In this document: positions 44,256 through 55,479 of the stretch, piece after piece
Layout of the letters: each line of letters starts with the position of its first letter
How positions within the stretch are numbered: position 1 is the first letter of the stretch
From: Pestalotiopsis fici W106-1
Lineage: Eukaryota; Ascomycota; Sordariomycetes; Amphisphaeriales; Sporocadaceae
Length of the DNA stretch: 64,000 bases
Assembly: GCF_000516985.1 (NCBI RefSeq)
Contig: NW_006917095.1
Span: 1,365,449-1,429,448 of the forward strand
Direction: 5' to 3'
Notes under the pieces: model-generated
What the model was told of the DNA's origin: nothing
Database searches by the model: none
The model's input: the letters and a program-made list of their open reading frames with translations, nothing else
Position numbers and translations under genes: made by a program

Positions 44256-44648
44256 CATAATGGTCCTGGTTCAATCAGGAAATATTCTTTTTTATCTTTC
44301 CAGAGTTGGCTACAATTATCTCTAAATGAAATTCTTACACATCCATTTCAATCTTCTCTGCCTCGTCTTTTTGTCCTAGTTATGAAAGACTCGTTGCCCG
44401 CAATACTGGCGTTGTCATCCTTGCCTAGGCTTTCTGAAGTGACTGACTGTATGACGGCCTGGCTTGACTTGGTAGATGACATGACGCAGGCTTGTATTCG
44501 TCCATGTGTTCGGCCATTGCCATAGATTGTCTGATCATTGGTGCAATATGCCATGTCGTGAGATTCCAGAAATGCCATGTTGCAAATAGTACCGACGTTC
44601 TCATTCATCCTACAACTCCCTGTTCGCACCTGTCGGTTCAATGTCTCC
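44256..44648. other. Intergenic
   Basis: Nothing is supported between tRNA-Gly and the 3' end of the minus-strand gene at 44649. Confidence 0.5.
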
Positions 44649-45953
44649 TCATCGCCACGCAATGGCGCAACATCCCTCCCATAACATCAAATCCCATGTG
44701 GTGTTTCCAGTCGAGCGAGCCCGGGGACAATTTGGAGCGCAATCGGAAACATCGTACTCGAGCTCATGCACGTCGATGTCGGCGCAGTCGGGATGTCTCG
44801 GGGCGCCGGTCTCGTGAAAGGTCATCAAGATTGCTTCGACCTCGCCTGGTTTCGTGAAACATATGTTGCCGCAATGATGGAACTGTCGCATGTGCTTGAT
44901 GAGTCCCGAAAGCGCTCCATCGCGATCAGCCCCTTCCAGGGCCTGCCTGTATTGTTTGACATGAGGTACAAGTATTTGAGCTGGTAAGTAGCAAATCTCT
45001 CTTGGCCGGTCATTGAGTAGATGATATATAGTTAGTTCGCCTCGAACGTTCATCTGTGGCGTGGTCAGCCAATATGTTTGTGCCGCGCAGCTCTGAGACC
45101 GACCTCCATAAACTCTTGCCAATGGGCGGGGTCGATAACGAGCAACTGTTGGAGTAGGATGGCATCAGAGTCGCCGCTGTCGGCGTCCAGGCCGAACTCC
45201 AACATGGTAATTTTTGCAGCAGCATCCTTGAAGGAACCCATCAGCAAGCCGTTGCTGCTGGAACGCGTACCAGACCATTCGAGCTTCTGAGCCCTCCAAA
45301 GTGCCATCATCCTCCAGGATCGAATCTCCCAGGACTTAGTAGGGGGCAGAAGAGCTATTCGGACACGGTTCTGCTGCTGGACCTCAACCCTTTTGCACTG
45401 ATTCTGCCACTCATTGTGATGCAAACCCTCATTTAGAATCTGCTCATCGAGTTCACCATGGTAACAGGGGTCAGAGGAACGTAAAGGGAAGGCAGCCTAA
45501 CCCAAGAATTAACATCAGGACAAAGCGTGCCAAGGTTGGTTCGATGAGGGACGTATATCTCACCATCAACAGCCATATACAGGCCTTTGCACACCAGTCT
45601 ATACCCTGAGGGCCTTGAAGGAGCCAATTCTTTGCCAGAGAAGGTTCGCAACCCCAAGTTGTCATGAGGTAGACAACGCGGCTCAACGAGAGGTCTTTGC
45701 TGCGCAGCGCAAGAGTGATGCGCTCTCTCACGTATTTGCGGAGTTTGGCATTGCCAGGCCAGTACGCTTGGAAATCACGTAGACCTCTTTCTACTGCGCT
45801 GATTAGTGCATCTTCTGCGAAAGGTCTGCCAGGGGATGGAATTTCATAGGCCATGAGCCAGTCTCGGTAGCCAACTCTGTCGTGTAGCTCGGGGCGGTCG
45901 TACTCGATCCAGGTCTTCCATCCATTTCTGATGAATGAATGTTGGTCTGCCAT
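44649..45953 (-). CDS. Unrecognised protein, three exons
   Basis: Exons in transcript order are 45953-45564, 45496-45104 and 45053-44649, giving 395 aa. All introns are phase 0; the second has a perfect CTGAC branch point and CACAG acceptor. The protein starts MADQHSFIRNGWKTWIEYDRPE and is Trp- and His-rich, with a hydrophobic patch near the end of exon 1 (CAKACIWLLM). Exon 2 encodes YHGELDEQILNEGLHHNEWQ and a charged helix. Exon 3 contains IKHMRQFHHCGNIC, FHETGAPRHPDCADIDVHELEYDVSDCAPNCP, whose His/Cys residues could bind a metal. I recognise no family. The even Trp/Arg/His distribution and absence of a signal peptide point to a cytosolic or nuclear protein. It may be lineage-restricted. Confidence 0.7.
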
Positions 45954-47586
45954 TTTCGATGAGGTTCCGAGTTAGTTAACTCATCTCAATCAGGTAAACT
46001 TGTTGTTTGACAGCTTCACAAGATTGTGTTTGACGGCTGTTTTTGGTAGATGACAATGAGAAAAGTTCGAGTTGTGGGATATGTCTGTGTTGCACCTGCC
46101 GCCGCATTGAAAAGAGACACCGCCGCAGGCGCGAAGTTGCTACTGGGCAGGTGCTTTAGCAGCGAGTAAATCTGCCTACTCCAGATGATACGATAGCCAA
46201 TTTTCAGGAATCAACATGAGTGACGACCACAAGTCCAACGTTCAGGTTATGCAGAAAATTGTCATGCTCCGACTCTTTCTGCAAGTTGCAATGTTATTTC
46301 CGCAAAATCTGTGATATTCAAGTCGTCGGATTCTTTTTTTCTCTCCTCTTTTCTCTTCCTCTTTCTCTTTTTGCTTTCTTCTCTCCCTTTCTCCTTTTTC
46401 TTTCTTAAAAGAAAATGGAGAAAGATGATTCGTGGCTCTTCCTGTCCTGTTGCTCTATCGAGACTTCCGTTTCGTTGGCGTTTCAAATCATAATAGCCAT
46501 TGAAGCAGACAAAATATGGCCCCGAAAATTTGACTACCTCTGAGTATCTGATCAATGGCCAGAAGCATCGAGTCACTTGACACTCAAAGCTACAAGAGTT
46601 GATGCCAATGCTAGAGCTCATCCTCGATCTACCCTCGTATTTTGATCCCTTTTGGCCTGTTTCGAACAAGAGTATCTTGGGACTATGTGAGAAACACCTT
46701 TCATCCGTCATCAATCTGATTTGTGTGCATATCAGTAGGAGCGAGGCAGGCCTGTTAAATCCGGAGTCGTAGAGGATCTGAACTTATGGTGACAAACCTA
46801 CCTACCGCTTGGTAGCATCGATAGGCAGGTTCAGAGACTTCGCGAATGCCAGCCAATCTACAATATCTTGTAATTTACCTGTGCCATAAACGTCTTGTTT
46901 TCAGTTCAGAAGACCTTGGCCATAAAGCGATATGTTGTTCTGATATTTTGGTGACTTTGAGATTGATCAATCATTCATGAAATGTATAAACATAACCAAC
47001 TTGATTTAATTTAGTAATATTTATTGATTCGATTCTCGCTTGCCTGCCATCCGAAAGTATAAGATCCTAGGGATGTGCCAAGGTCACTGCACAAGGCTCG
47101 CCTACTTGAATGCTGGTGTTGAGATTGGGAACTCGTTGCTGGACTTCGCCATGATCGTTCTAGACTTCTTCATGCTTTGCAAGGCATTGATAGAGCTGTC
47201 CATCAAGTGCAAGTTGAGCCAGTAACCGTCATTGAAGGGTCAATAGTAATGACAAGCGCCTCAGTAGCGACGTATCGCCATTGTTGATAGATGTCAAGAA
47301 ACAAAGAAACAAAATTTGGAGCTTCGTAGTATTTGACAATGACCTTTTGATTGTCCTTTATTATAAACTACTGGATGAGCTTTGTCAAATGTCAAACGCC
47401 TATACAAGCTGATGACGAACAAGAGGATTGTCTCACACCCATAAATATGTCTCATGGGTACCGGCAGACTCTTCCAACCTTGAAGGTCCAGGAATTATAG
47501 GAAGATCATAATTCAAATCAATATACAGGGACTCGTAAAGATAATCAGTATCGATTTCCCAGTCTTGCCACCTTGACACCAGAAGT
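45954..47586. other. Intergenic with a C/T tract
   Basis: 1.6 kb. A strong C/T-rich run lies at about 46335-46407. The 150-codon minus frame over it (46262-46714) is low-complexity Lys/Arg/Glu, an artefact of the tract. The 61-codon frame at 47040-47225 is unsupported. Confidence 0.5.
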
Positions 47587-48336
47587 ATGTCAGGTGTCAA
47601 CAATGACCATGGCGGTCACAAAGGCAAGAACTTCAACCCACATCACAAGTCCATCCATCATGGCCAAGGTACAGGACCAGAGTCGGCTTCCAACCACAAT
47701 CAATCTTCCGGGGACTGGAAGAACACCGAAAACACTGGCGGCAGAGTCAATCGGGGTGGTTACAAGGGCAAGAACTTTGACCCAAACTACCATAACCGCT
47801 TTAAGAAATTGACTCATCTCTTTGATCCTATAGCAGAACTGCGACCCAGACATGATCTACCACCACGCCCAAGCTTTCAGAGCCAGTTTGACAAGGAAAT
47901 CCGCAACATTCCCACCGGACCCAAGAGCCAACGAGTCAACTATAACCACACTGCACAACGAGGTCCTCCTCCTCCTCGGCCCCAGCAAGACCAACATGAT
48001 CAGAACCGCTACCACCACCGCAAGCGCAAGCTGGACCAAGACGCCGACCAGTGGATGTGTTCGTGCCCGAGGGCACCGACACGGTGTCACAGCCAGCTGC
48101 TGCAGCAGTACGAGGACGACTGCCGCGAGTACCGCACGCAGCTGGCTGCGGGCGAGCACGATATCGAGGTCCTGGGAACGACGCTGCAGCGTTTTGCGCG
48201 CGCCAACCCAGATCTCGAGGCTCAACTGGTCGCGTGCTATGAGGCCGTGGAGAGGGAGATTATCGAGCAGGAATATGCATACTTTCGCGAGTCTGGACCG
48301 GAGAATACGCCGACGTCCAATTCAGCCAGTTCATGA
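47587..48336 (+). CDS. Unrecognised basic, Gly/His/Asn-rich protein with KGKNF repeats
   Basis: Single exon, 249 aa. The N-terminal third has two copies of a motif, GGHKGKNFNPHH (residues 9-20) and GGYKGKNFDPNYHN (about 56-69), separated by polar low-complexity sequence. The middle is rich in Arg, Pro, His and Gln (RGPPPPRPQQDQ, HHRKRKLDQ, a possible NLS). The last 90 residues are ordered and partly coiled-coil: CSCPRAPTRCHSQLLQQYEDDCREYRTQL, then LQRFARANPDLEAQLVACYEAVEREIIEQEYAYF. The Arg/Gly/His-rich half resembles nucleic-acid-binding disordered regions, but no family is recognised. A neighbouring start would not alter the repeats. GC content and codon use are normal for the window. Confidence 0.65.
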   Translation: MSGVNNDHGGHKGKNFNPHHKSIHHGQGTGPESASNHNQSSGDWKNTENTGGRVNRGGYKGKNFDPNYHNRFKKLTHLFDPIAELRPRHDLPPRPSFQSQFDKEIRNIPTGPKSQRVNYNHTAQRGPPPPRPQQDQHDQNRYHHRKRKLDQDADQWMCSCPRAPTRCHSQLLQQYEDDCREYRTQLAAGEHDIEVLGTTLQRFARANPDLEAQLVACYEAVEREIIEQEYAYFRESGPENTPTSNSASS

Positions 48337-50829
48337 TGAGCAGGTGAGAAACAAGCAGTAGTCGTTCCTCAAAAGTAGATATTCATGATTTGACCTTTTA
48401 GATCATCTCGTTTGAACATGTAATTAATCCATGTGCATTTTGTGCAGACATGTCACGTATACATAATAACTCTTATAACTTTCATGATTAATACGTAGCT
48501 ACGTGATGAATTTGCAATTTTGAGATGAGCCGAGATACTTGATGCTGAGCACTAATATCTTGAAAGAACTTGGTTTACCCATAGTGTAGGCTATATGAGC
48601 AAACAAGCAAGAACTTGGATAATTCTCGACAGAGCCTCATAGAGTGAGCGCTCATCACAACCCACGAATCATGATAGAGTCACCGAGGTGCAAAATCACA
48701 CAAGAGCATCACATAGCACGCCATCTTACCAAGTCAAGTCGTGAATGGTATGAGGTCATGATGAGAAGCCACTACTATTCAGATATACGAGCCTTTTCGT
48801 AAGCTGTTTCGTCTGAACTTTAGCATTGGCAACAAGATCATGTGTTCATAGCCATTGCCTTGCGTCTAGACAACTTTATTGCATTCTCACCGCCTGTAGT
48901 ACTTCTCATTAATCGTTCCCCCTCGAGTTTGATCTCCATAGAATACGGTCAAACTGTCTCTTCGCGTTGCAACAAGTAAAATTGCAGGCGAGGCTCTAGA
49001 GAGTAATGATTGCCCAGGTCTAGCCACACAATCGAGGCAGCCTTGCCTATAATGACCTCGACCGAGATGGGGAAAAAAGAGGGGGGGAAGCCTATTGTCC
49101 ATTATCTTGACAGATCTATTCGATTCAATGACTAAGAAAAATCAGAAAGATCATTTGCCTCTTGATGTGATGAACCATCGCCCCTCGGAGGAGATGCCCC
49201 TTGAGATGCAGTGGGAAACATTCAGTGTCCCCGCATTCTCAACCAAAAATTCAGTGAAGCTCTCTCCTCGGGCCTAGGATCATGATCCGGGGAGAAACAT
49301 CAGGCCGAGACCACGTCAGAATTCATGCCTTGGAGGCGCCTCGAGAAGTACGGCCAGAATTTGTTGAGCGATGCAGTTGGAGAGACAGAGGGGGGAGGGG
49401 GGGTGTTTCTTTTTTTTCCATTCGGGCGATATGGGGAATGCCCTATAATGGAAGATGTGCTAAGTTCTAACGAGCTGCAATCCCATATCGACAATAGATC
49501 GACTCTGCAAACAGGAACGCCAAACGTTTTGGGAATGGTGCATCTGACTGGGCGAGCTCTCGAGTTGAGTGGGCAATATCACATGTTGAGGGGTGGGATA
49601 TAGGACTATAGAAACGACCGGGGGTGTTTTGGAATCGGGATGGGGTACGGACAGTTGAAAGAAAGATAGAGATTAGGTGTGGTGGTCCTGAGGCTAGTTT
49701 CCGACATGCCTGTCAACTCTATAATCACATGTTGTATAGTAGGCTAGGCACAAGACTTTTTTCTTCTCAAGCAACCGAACCACACCCCAGTAGGCTTGGC
49801 AATGGAGTGGGGTAAAGTAAGGTCGATCGAGGCTGCTACCATGATATGGCTGGTAGGAACCCGTTGATGATCGCGATGGTGTCATAATATTTACCGAGAC
49901 AGGGCTGTACACATCTATCATTTATCCTTCTTCACCTTGTCAGGAACACAAAGAGGGCCTGTCCCTGTTTACGACTAGCGAATAGATAACGAGATGCGAG
50001 ATAAAGCTTGTGCCTGTCCAGCGTACCATCGTCGTCTGTCGGGCAGATGCCTTGTCCTTTGTGCAAGGGGGTTTAGGGAGAGCGAGTAGGAAAGGATGAG
50101 AGTGGTCGCAGAGTGGTGCCCCAGTGTTGATTCTCCACACTATTAACGCTTCTGACAGCTTCAGAAGGGGGTGTGAGGAAAGACAGAGAGAGAGAGTGAG
50201 TGCGTGTGTGTGTGTGTGTGTGTGACTGGGGTGGCTCCGGTTTTGTTTCGACCAGTCACGGCGTTTTACATTCCCGGAACGGCAGTTGGGAACAATTCGG
50301 GACGCGCGGCCGGGGGTACAATCGACCCACTCGGACGACCTGCGCTGCAACCAAGATTGACAACAGCGATTGTCGGTTGGGTGACATGCTCGGTTAGTTA
50401 ACCTTCTTCCCACCTGCACAAGCCAGAGTCCGCCAGAGGAAGAAGCCTGGCCCTTGCATAAATGCACAGGCACGCACAAGAGAGAAAGAAGATGGGGGGT
50501 GTGGGGTGGACGACTATAGCAGTCTATAATGACCCTGTATTAATGTGCCGGCATGGAAGCTTTCTAGAAGAACTGACAGCTTGGCCAGTTCACTCCACAG
50601 GTGTCGGACATATATTGAGTCCACGGGGGTTTCTAAGATATCTACTGGTCCAGCCCGCAGTTGACTGCAGTTTAATGATGCAATGATCCTTGTATAATCC
50701 TCTCAGAGCCGCCCATGAACTATAGTCGGTCCCTCACAGATATAGGTACATGATAGATACTTTACGAACTTCTCCCCCCTCGAGGCCTTGAACAACTCCT
50801 TGTCCTTGACAAGATATTAAGACAAGCAG
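48337..50829. other. Intergenic, 2.5 kb
   Basis: No gene is supported. It holds a (GT)n microsatellite near 50200 and G-rich runs near 49080 and 49390. The 179-codon minus frame at 49940-50479 crosses the microsatellite (HTHTHTHTH) and is rejected. Confidence 0.5.
50199..50223. repeat. (GT)n microsatellite
   Basis: GTGCGTGTGTGTGTGTGTGT, about ten GT units, preceded by a short AGAGAG run. Confidence 0.85.
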
Positions 50830-52512
50830 TTAAGACCGCTCGGAGCGGGATAGCGTCAAGTGGAGAGTATGTTGTTTCATGAGGCTCACGGCGATCAGGC
50901 CAAGAAGAACCATTCCCAAAGCCGTGAACCATACACCCCGGAAGGCCTCCATAAAGACAGCAATGACATCTGACTTTGGCCACCCCTCGGGTAGATGTTT
51001 GAGTTCGTTGAGATCATCCCGAATTCTGGGAATTTCAACGCTGGCATCGGGCAGATGACCAAAGTGGTTCCAGAGCTGCGTCTTGAGGATGTTTTGGTAA
51101 ACTGTCGACGCTATAGTCACGCCTACTGTACCTCCCACAGACCGGAAGGCGTAGGTGGCGGAAGTAATGACGGCCTGGTCAGCATGATCCACTGCAGCAA
51201 GGCAAGCCAATAACGTAATTGTCAACATGGCGCCATAGCCGGAACCAAGCAGGAAAAAGGCCAGCATGAGATGCCATTTCGGCGTCGTTTCATTCAGAGT
51301 AGTTAGAATGACGACGTGTATCAAGTGTAGACTGACCGAAAGGATACCAATACCGACATATCGCCCGGTCTTTTTCATCAGGTACCCGCTGCCCACGGAG
51401 CAAATGCAGATGCCGATGGGGGCAAAGAGAATGACGAGACCCGCTTGAGTCGCGGAGTCGCCGCGTACCTGCAGATATAGTGGACTATAGAACAAGGCCA
51501 TCATATTGGCCATGGTCGTAACGAGATTCGTCATGCACGCTGTAAAGACCGTCCGACGGAGGAGTAGCCTAACAGGAATGATCGGCTGTGCGGCTCTCGC
51601 CTCCCACCAGACGAAGCCCAAGGCGGCAACAAAGGCGAGCGGAATGGTTGTCAGAGGCAGTGGATGTGTCCATGGCACGAGGTTTCCGCCGGCGTTGAGC
51701 CCGAGAAGGAGTAGAACGAGGAAGACAATGATGAGAAATGCACCGACGAAATCGATACGGGCCAGGTAAGACTTGTTCGAGACCTTGGGAGGGATGCGAA
51801 CCAGATAGGCCACCAGACATGCGGACACCAACACCGGGGGCACCTGGATGAAGAACGCGAGACGCCACCCGCCGCTTGTGTAGTCGTTGAGCAAGCCTCC
51901 GATGACGCCTCCGCACATGGCTCCGGAGCCATAGGCGATATTTCCGATGCCTTGAATGATACCTCGCTTCCGGAGAGGCACCAAATCCGTAGCCAAGAAG
52001 GTAGTGATGGACATTAACCCGCCACCGCCGATCCCGGCTACCACCCGACCCAGTATCATGACATGTTCGTTCTGGGCGAGTCCGCATATGAGATTTCCGG
52101 CAGCGAAAAACAAGTTGCTGAAAACCAGACCCGGGCCGCGGCCAAAGATGTCGGTCAAGCGGCCGCTAATGGGCTGACATGCCGCATTGGCAATCAGATA
52201 GGCTGTAGCCAGCCATGATAGCAGACTGAGAGACTTGAACTCGCTGGAAATGGGAGCCGAGAGAGTCGCGATAATGGAGGCGTCTACAGCGCCTAGAAAA
52301 ACACCCATCCATCCGCTGCAGAGAATGAGCCAAAGCTTGATACCAGTGATCTCTTCGACGATCACGACCTGCTCCTCATTCTCGTTGGGGGTCTGCGACT
52401 GTTCTGCGGGGATAGCAGCATTGCTGTCGCCGTCTCGCAGCAAGGGAGTCGTCTCATCGTGAGGAGTGGCTGCTGCAGCTGACGACTCTCGTCCACTGCC
52501 AACTGAAGGCAT
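50830..52512 (-). CDS. MFS transporter, DHA2/VBA type, 14 membrane segments
   Basis: Intronless, 560 aa from the ATG at 52512 (MPSVGSGRESS); an in-frame TTG 15 codons upstream is not a likely start. An acidic cytosolic N-terminus with DETTPLLRD, resembling a dileucine vacuolar sorting signal, is followed by about 14 hydrophobic segments. MFS motif A is present as SGRLTDIFGRGPG in loop 2-3, then GRVVAGIGGGG and the motif C region YGSGAMCGGVIGG in segment 5. LGAVDASIIATL at segment 1 and this layout place it in the DHA2 drug:H+ antiporter group near the yeast vacuolar basic amino acid transporters Vba1-3. Substrate could be basic amino acids or toxic small molecules. No biosynthetic genes are nearby, which argues against a cluster exporter. 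Confidence 0.9.
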   Translation of the reverse strand: MPSVGSGRESSAAAATPHDETTPLLRDGDSNAAIPAEQSQTPNENEEQVVIVEEITGIKLWLILCSGWMGVFLGAVDASIIATLSAPISSEFKSLSLLSWLATAYLIANAACQPISGRLTDIFGRGPGLVFSNLFFAAGNLICGLAQNEHVMILGRVVAGIGGGGLMSITTFLATDLVPLRKRGIIQGIGNIAYGSGAMCGGVIGGLLNDYTSGGWRLAFFIQVPPVLVSACLVAYLVRIPPKVSNKSYLARIDFVGAFLIIVFLVLLLLGLNAGGNLVPWTHPLPLTTIPLAFVAALGFVWWEARAAQPIIPVRLLLRRTVFTACMTNLVTTMANMMALFYSPLYLQVRGDSATQAGLVILFAPIGICICSVGSGYLMKKTGRYVGIGILSVSLHLIHVVILTTLNETTPKWHLMLAFFLLGSGYGAMLTITLLACLAAVDHADQAVITSATYAFRSVGGTVGVTIASTVYQNILKTQLWNHFGHLPDASVEIPRIRDDLNELKHLPEGWPKSDVIAVFMEAFRGVWFTALGMVLLGLIAVSLMKQHTLHLTLSRSERS

Positions 52513-54462
52513 GGTGAGGAATCGGCCAAGTCGACGACGGGACGCAAAACAATTCAAATAATAATAATGATAACGACCCTTGAGCTGAGGTAATCCGCCT
52601 CCTGAGCTCTGCAGATGCGCGTATCAAGTCTGTGACAGAATGGTCTCTCCACCAATGAGAAGGCGGCTTGTCTGCCAATGCAACCAAACCCAACCACAAT
52701 GGCTCGTTCTCGCAATTTTCCCGCGACAGTGCCAGGGAGAATAAGCCGGCAATCCAATACTATATAAGCTCTGTAGTTGACTTGTTTTTCCGCAGTCGCT
52801 GTTGGTATCACGAGAAAAAGGCGTGCTAAAATGTCAGATCACTCCTCCGGCTACCTGCATAAAGCCCCGAGGTGGAGACCGAATCGGCGCTTACAAAGCC
52901 GAAAATCGGCAATGAGATAGGATGTCCCCGACATACGGAATGCTTCAAATCTGCAGCCAACCGCGAACATTACACGGTCGTGAATGAGTTGGACACCGAA
53001 GCACCGACCCGAAAAGCGAGTCTTTCTCCCGGTTGCACATAGCCGGGCGGCCCCTGGACAGTGCGAGGGTGACGGCATTTGGAGTGGAAGCACTGACTGC
53101 GGATCCTGTTTTCCTGCTGGTTACGAATATGGAGCAATGGTAGCAACGATACGTCAGCCATTGGCAGATCACAACTGAATCGCTCTCTCAAATACTACAT
53201 GAACAAGTCATGATGTGTCCAGAGTGGCCACATGAATGAATGACCTTGACGAGGACCATGGTTCTTTCATAAACAAGGGATTTGCAATTGATTTCGTGCC
53301 TAAATACGTCGTCGTCGTTGGTGGACCGGATTCATCATTGGTATGTTTTGGATCTAGGACCGTCTGTCGCCAATTGACACAAGAAATGTGGATCTTTGAT
53401 GCTACGCATTTGTGGCTTTCGCATCAAAACAAGACGCATCGATTCGACAACGAAAAATGTCGCGATGCGAGTTTGCGAATTAGACAAGCGCAGTCAGTGC
53501 AAGTAGGCTTGGTCAGTGAGCTGCGCAAACTCTCCAATGAAGGAAGAGTGTGCCGCCTCATCCATCTCACCATTATCCCTCCGCCCAACTTGGGTTCCCT
53601 GTTTCCCTTGTTGCTTTGTTTGGCCACCGGACCTCGACATCGCTCTCGAGTTCGTGGCGCAGCTTCATGTCAACAGGCGTCAGGCAGCTCTTGGTGAGTG
53701 GCTTTGCAGGGAAAAACCGGGGACTTTAGCATGGATAATGCCAAAGCAGCGAATCACGGTAGCCGCTCGCCAGGGCTGAGCTTTAAAAAGAACAACTGGA
53801 GACGGAGCCCATAACGCGCGTCATAATAAGCCAAGCGGCTGGACGGAGGGGGGAAATCCTCAACGAGTCAGCCTGTTATTATGGGAGGGAGGAGAGAGAT
53901 GCAATAAAAATTTTAGCAAAAGAATGACAAGAAGGGGAACAACTTCACACTTTTTGATTTCTTCTTGACAATTCCAAATTCGGGTCAATCAAGAGTCTTT
54001 CGCAAACCATATTCTTCTTACTCTTGCATCTTTAGAGTTCTCACGCGCGACGCTTGTCCCTGTGCTTACTCCAGCGGCCAGCCCCAAAAACCCAAAGGAG
54101 CCCGACGACCTAAACTTACCTGCAGCTACAGCTCAGCACCAAGCACCAGCACAGCGCAGGCCCCAGTTTACCTCGACGGATTGACCTTAGCTGATAGGCG
54201 TTGCACTGCCAACAGTAGTAGCACCAAAGAGCTTTGCAAACCGGTGCCGTGTTTCGAGGTCTGAACCCCTAAAAGCTGGGCAAAACACCAAAACCTCAGC
54301 CCCGGGCTCTCAACAGCGACAACAAACATCTTATTGCTCTTGTACAAATTACATCCTCTTTGCCTGGGTCGGACCTCTTCATATCCAAAGGTCGCCTATA
54401 TACTTAGCCGCCTGCGACACACCGCCCGAACTTGTTGCACACAGTAGCAGCTTCGTCGTTTG
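52513..54462. other. Divergent intergenic region, MFS / MARVEL
   Basis: About 1.95 kb with two divergent promoters. From about 53960 to 54462 the plus strand is C/A-rich, a probable leader of the MARVEL gene. The 153-codon frame at 53236-53697 has no recognisable feature and is not called. Confidence 0.5.
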
Positions 54463-55479
54463 ATGGGCATTTTCGAAAACATGGAGTGGGATGCCGACTA
54501 TGTGCCTGGCGTCAAGCTAGGCTTCCACTCGATGCAGATTCTGTTGGGCTTTGTCATTTTCATCCTCGAGATCATTCTATTCCGCGCGGATAATGCCGTG
54601 ATAAACGGCAACAATGGTTGGCCGTTTGGTCTGGTAAGACGAAAACCCCCCGTTCTGCCCTACCTTGGGTAACAAACACTACGGACTTGGTTACTGACTT
54701 GTGCGCTCTCCTCTAAACAGTGCTTTCTCTCCCTCCCTGCTGCCGTCTACCTGATCATGGCACCCCGGTGGAAACGAACACAATTCATTGCAAACCCGCA
54801 TGCCATGCTGGTATTCGACTGCGTCTTTGCCATCTTTTGGCTGTCGGCCTTCGCCAGTCAGGCCGCCTACAACACGGCCAACTCTTGCGGTGATGGCTGC
54901 AACATCAGCAAGGCGATTGTGGGCCTGGCCTTTTTCGAGCTCTTTTTCTGGGCCCTGTCGACCTTTGTCAGCGCCTACACGCTCAAGTACTACCAGTTCC
55001 ACGGTGTACTGCCCGGCTATCCCAACATCCAGCGCAAGGGCGGTCACCAGAACATTGACCCAGACAAGGCCGCCTTCTCCATGGCACCCCATGACGAGGA
55101 GGCCTACGCGCCCATCCATGCCGATGACCATGACAATGATGACCACGGCATCGGTGGCGCCCCCTACAATGCCGACTCGTACGGCGCCGGGCGCCCCATG
55201 TTTGACAGCGAGACCGAGTACCACAGCACGACGCAGCGGCCCATTCACGAGAATCCCTACAACGACCACACCTACCGGGCAAACAGCACGTCGCCCGCCA
55301 ATGATCCTTACCGGGCGCACAGCACCTCGCCTGCCAACGACCCCTACAGTGCCGGCTACGGCTTGCGGCCAGACGCCAGCAGTGGGCCGCACATTTACGC
55401 TCCGCCCTCGGCGGAGGATTACGATGATGGAAGGCCTGCGCAGTTCCCTACTGGAAACTATGACCGGACGTTACATTAG
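54463..55479 (+). CDS. MARVEL-type tetraspan membrane protein
   Basis: Exons 54463-54633 and 54721-55479 give 309 aa. Four hydrophobic segments are visible: residues about 17-40 (VKLGFHSMQILLGFVIFILE), 55-72 (CFLSLPAAVYLIM), 84-106 (MLVFDCVFAIFWLSAFASQ) and 120-146 (IVGLAFFELFFWALSTFVSAY), with a short extracytosolic loop holding NSCGDGCN, whose Cys may pair. This is the layout of fungal MARVEL-domain proteins, which sit in the plasma membrane or endocytic membranes and are linked to membrane subdomains. The 160-residue C-terminal tail is hydrophilic and disordered, with repeats of STSPANDPYRA and several NPY/DPY-like motifs that could serve endocytic adaptors. The intron is 87 nt, phase 0. 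Confidence 0.82.

Noticed and set aside
46092..46154. 9-bp inverted repeat GCACCTGCC / GGCAGGTGC
   Set aside because: Arms of this length 45 bp apart are expected by chance several times in a window of this size.
46262..46714. 150-codon minus frame
   Set aside because: Lys/Arg/Glu run is a translation of the C/T tract.
49940..50479. 179-codon minus frame
   Set aside because: Runs through a (GT)n microsatellite, giving HTHTHT; composition is not protein-like.
53236..53697. 153-codon frame upstream of the MFS gene
   Set aside because: No domain and it lies in a divergent promoter region; likely chance.
54691..55392. Minus-strand frame of 233 codons
   Set aside because: Antisense to the GC-rich MARVEL gene; Val/Gly-rich shadow.
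50830..55479. MFS transporter and membrane protein as part of a biosynthetic cluster
   Set aside because: No polyketide synthase, NRPS, terpene cyclase, P450 or other tailoring gene is present within 20 kb on either side.
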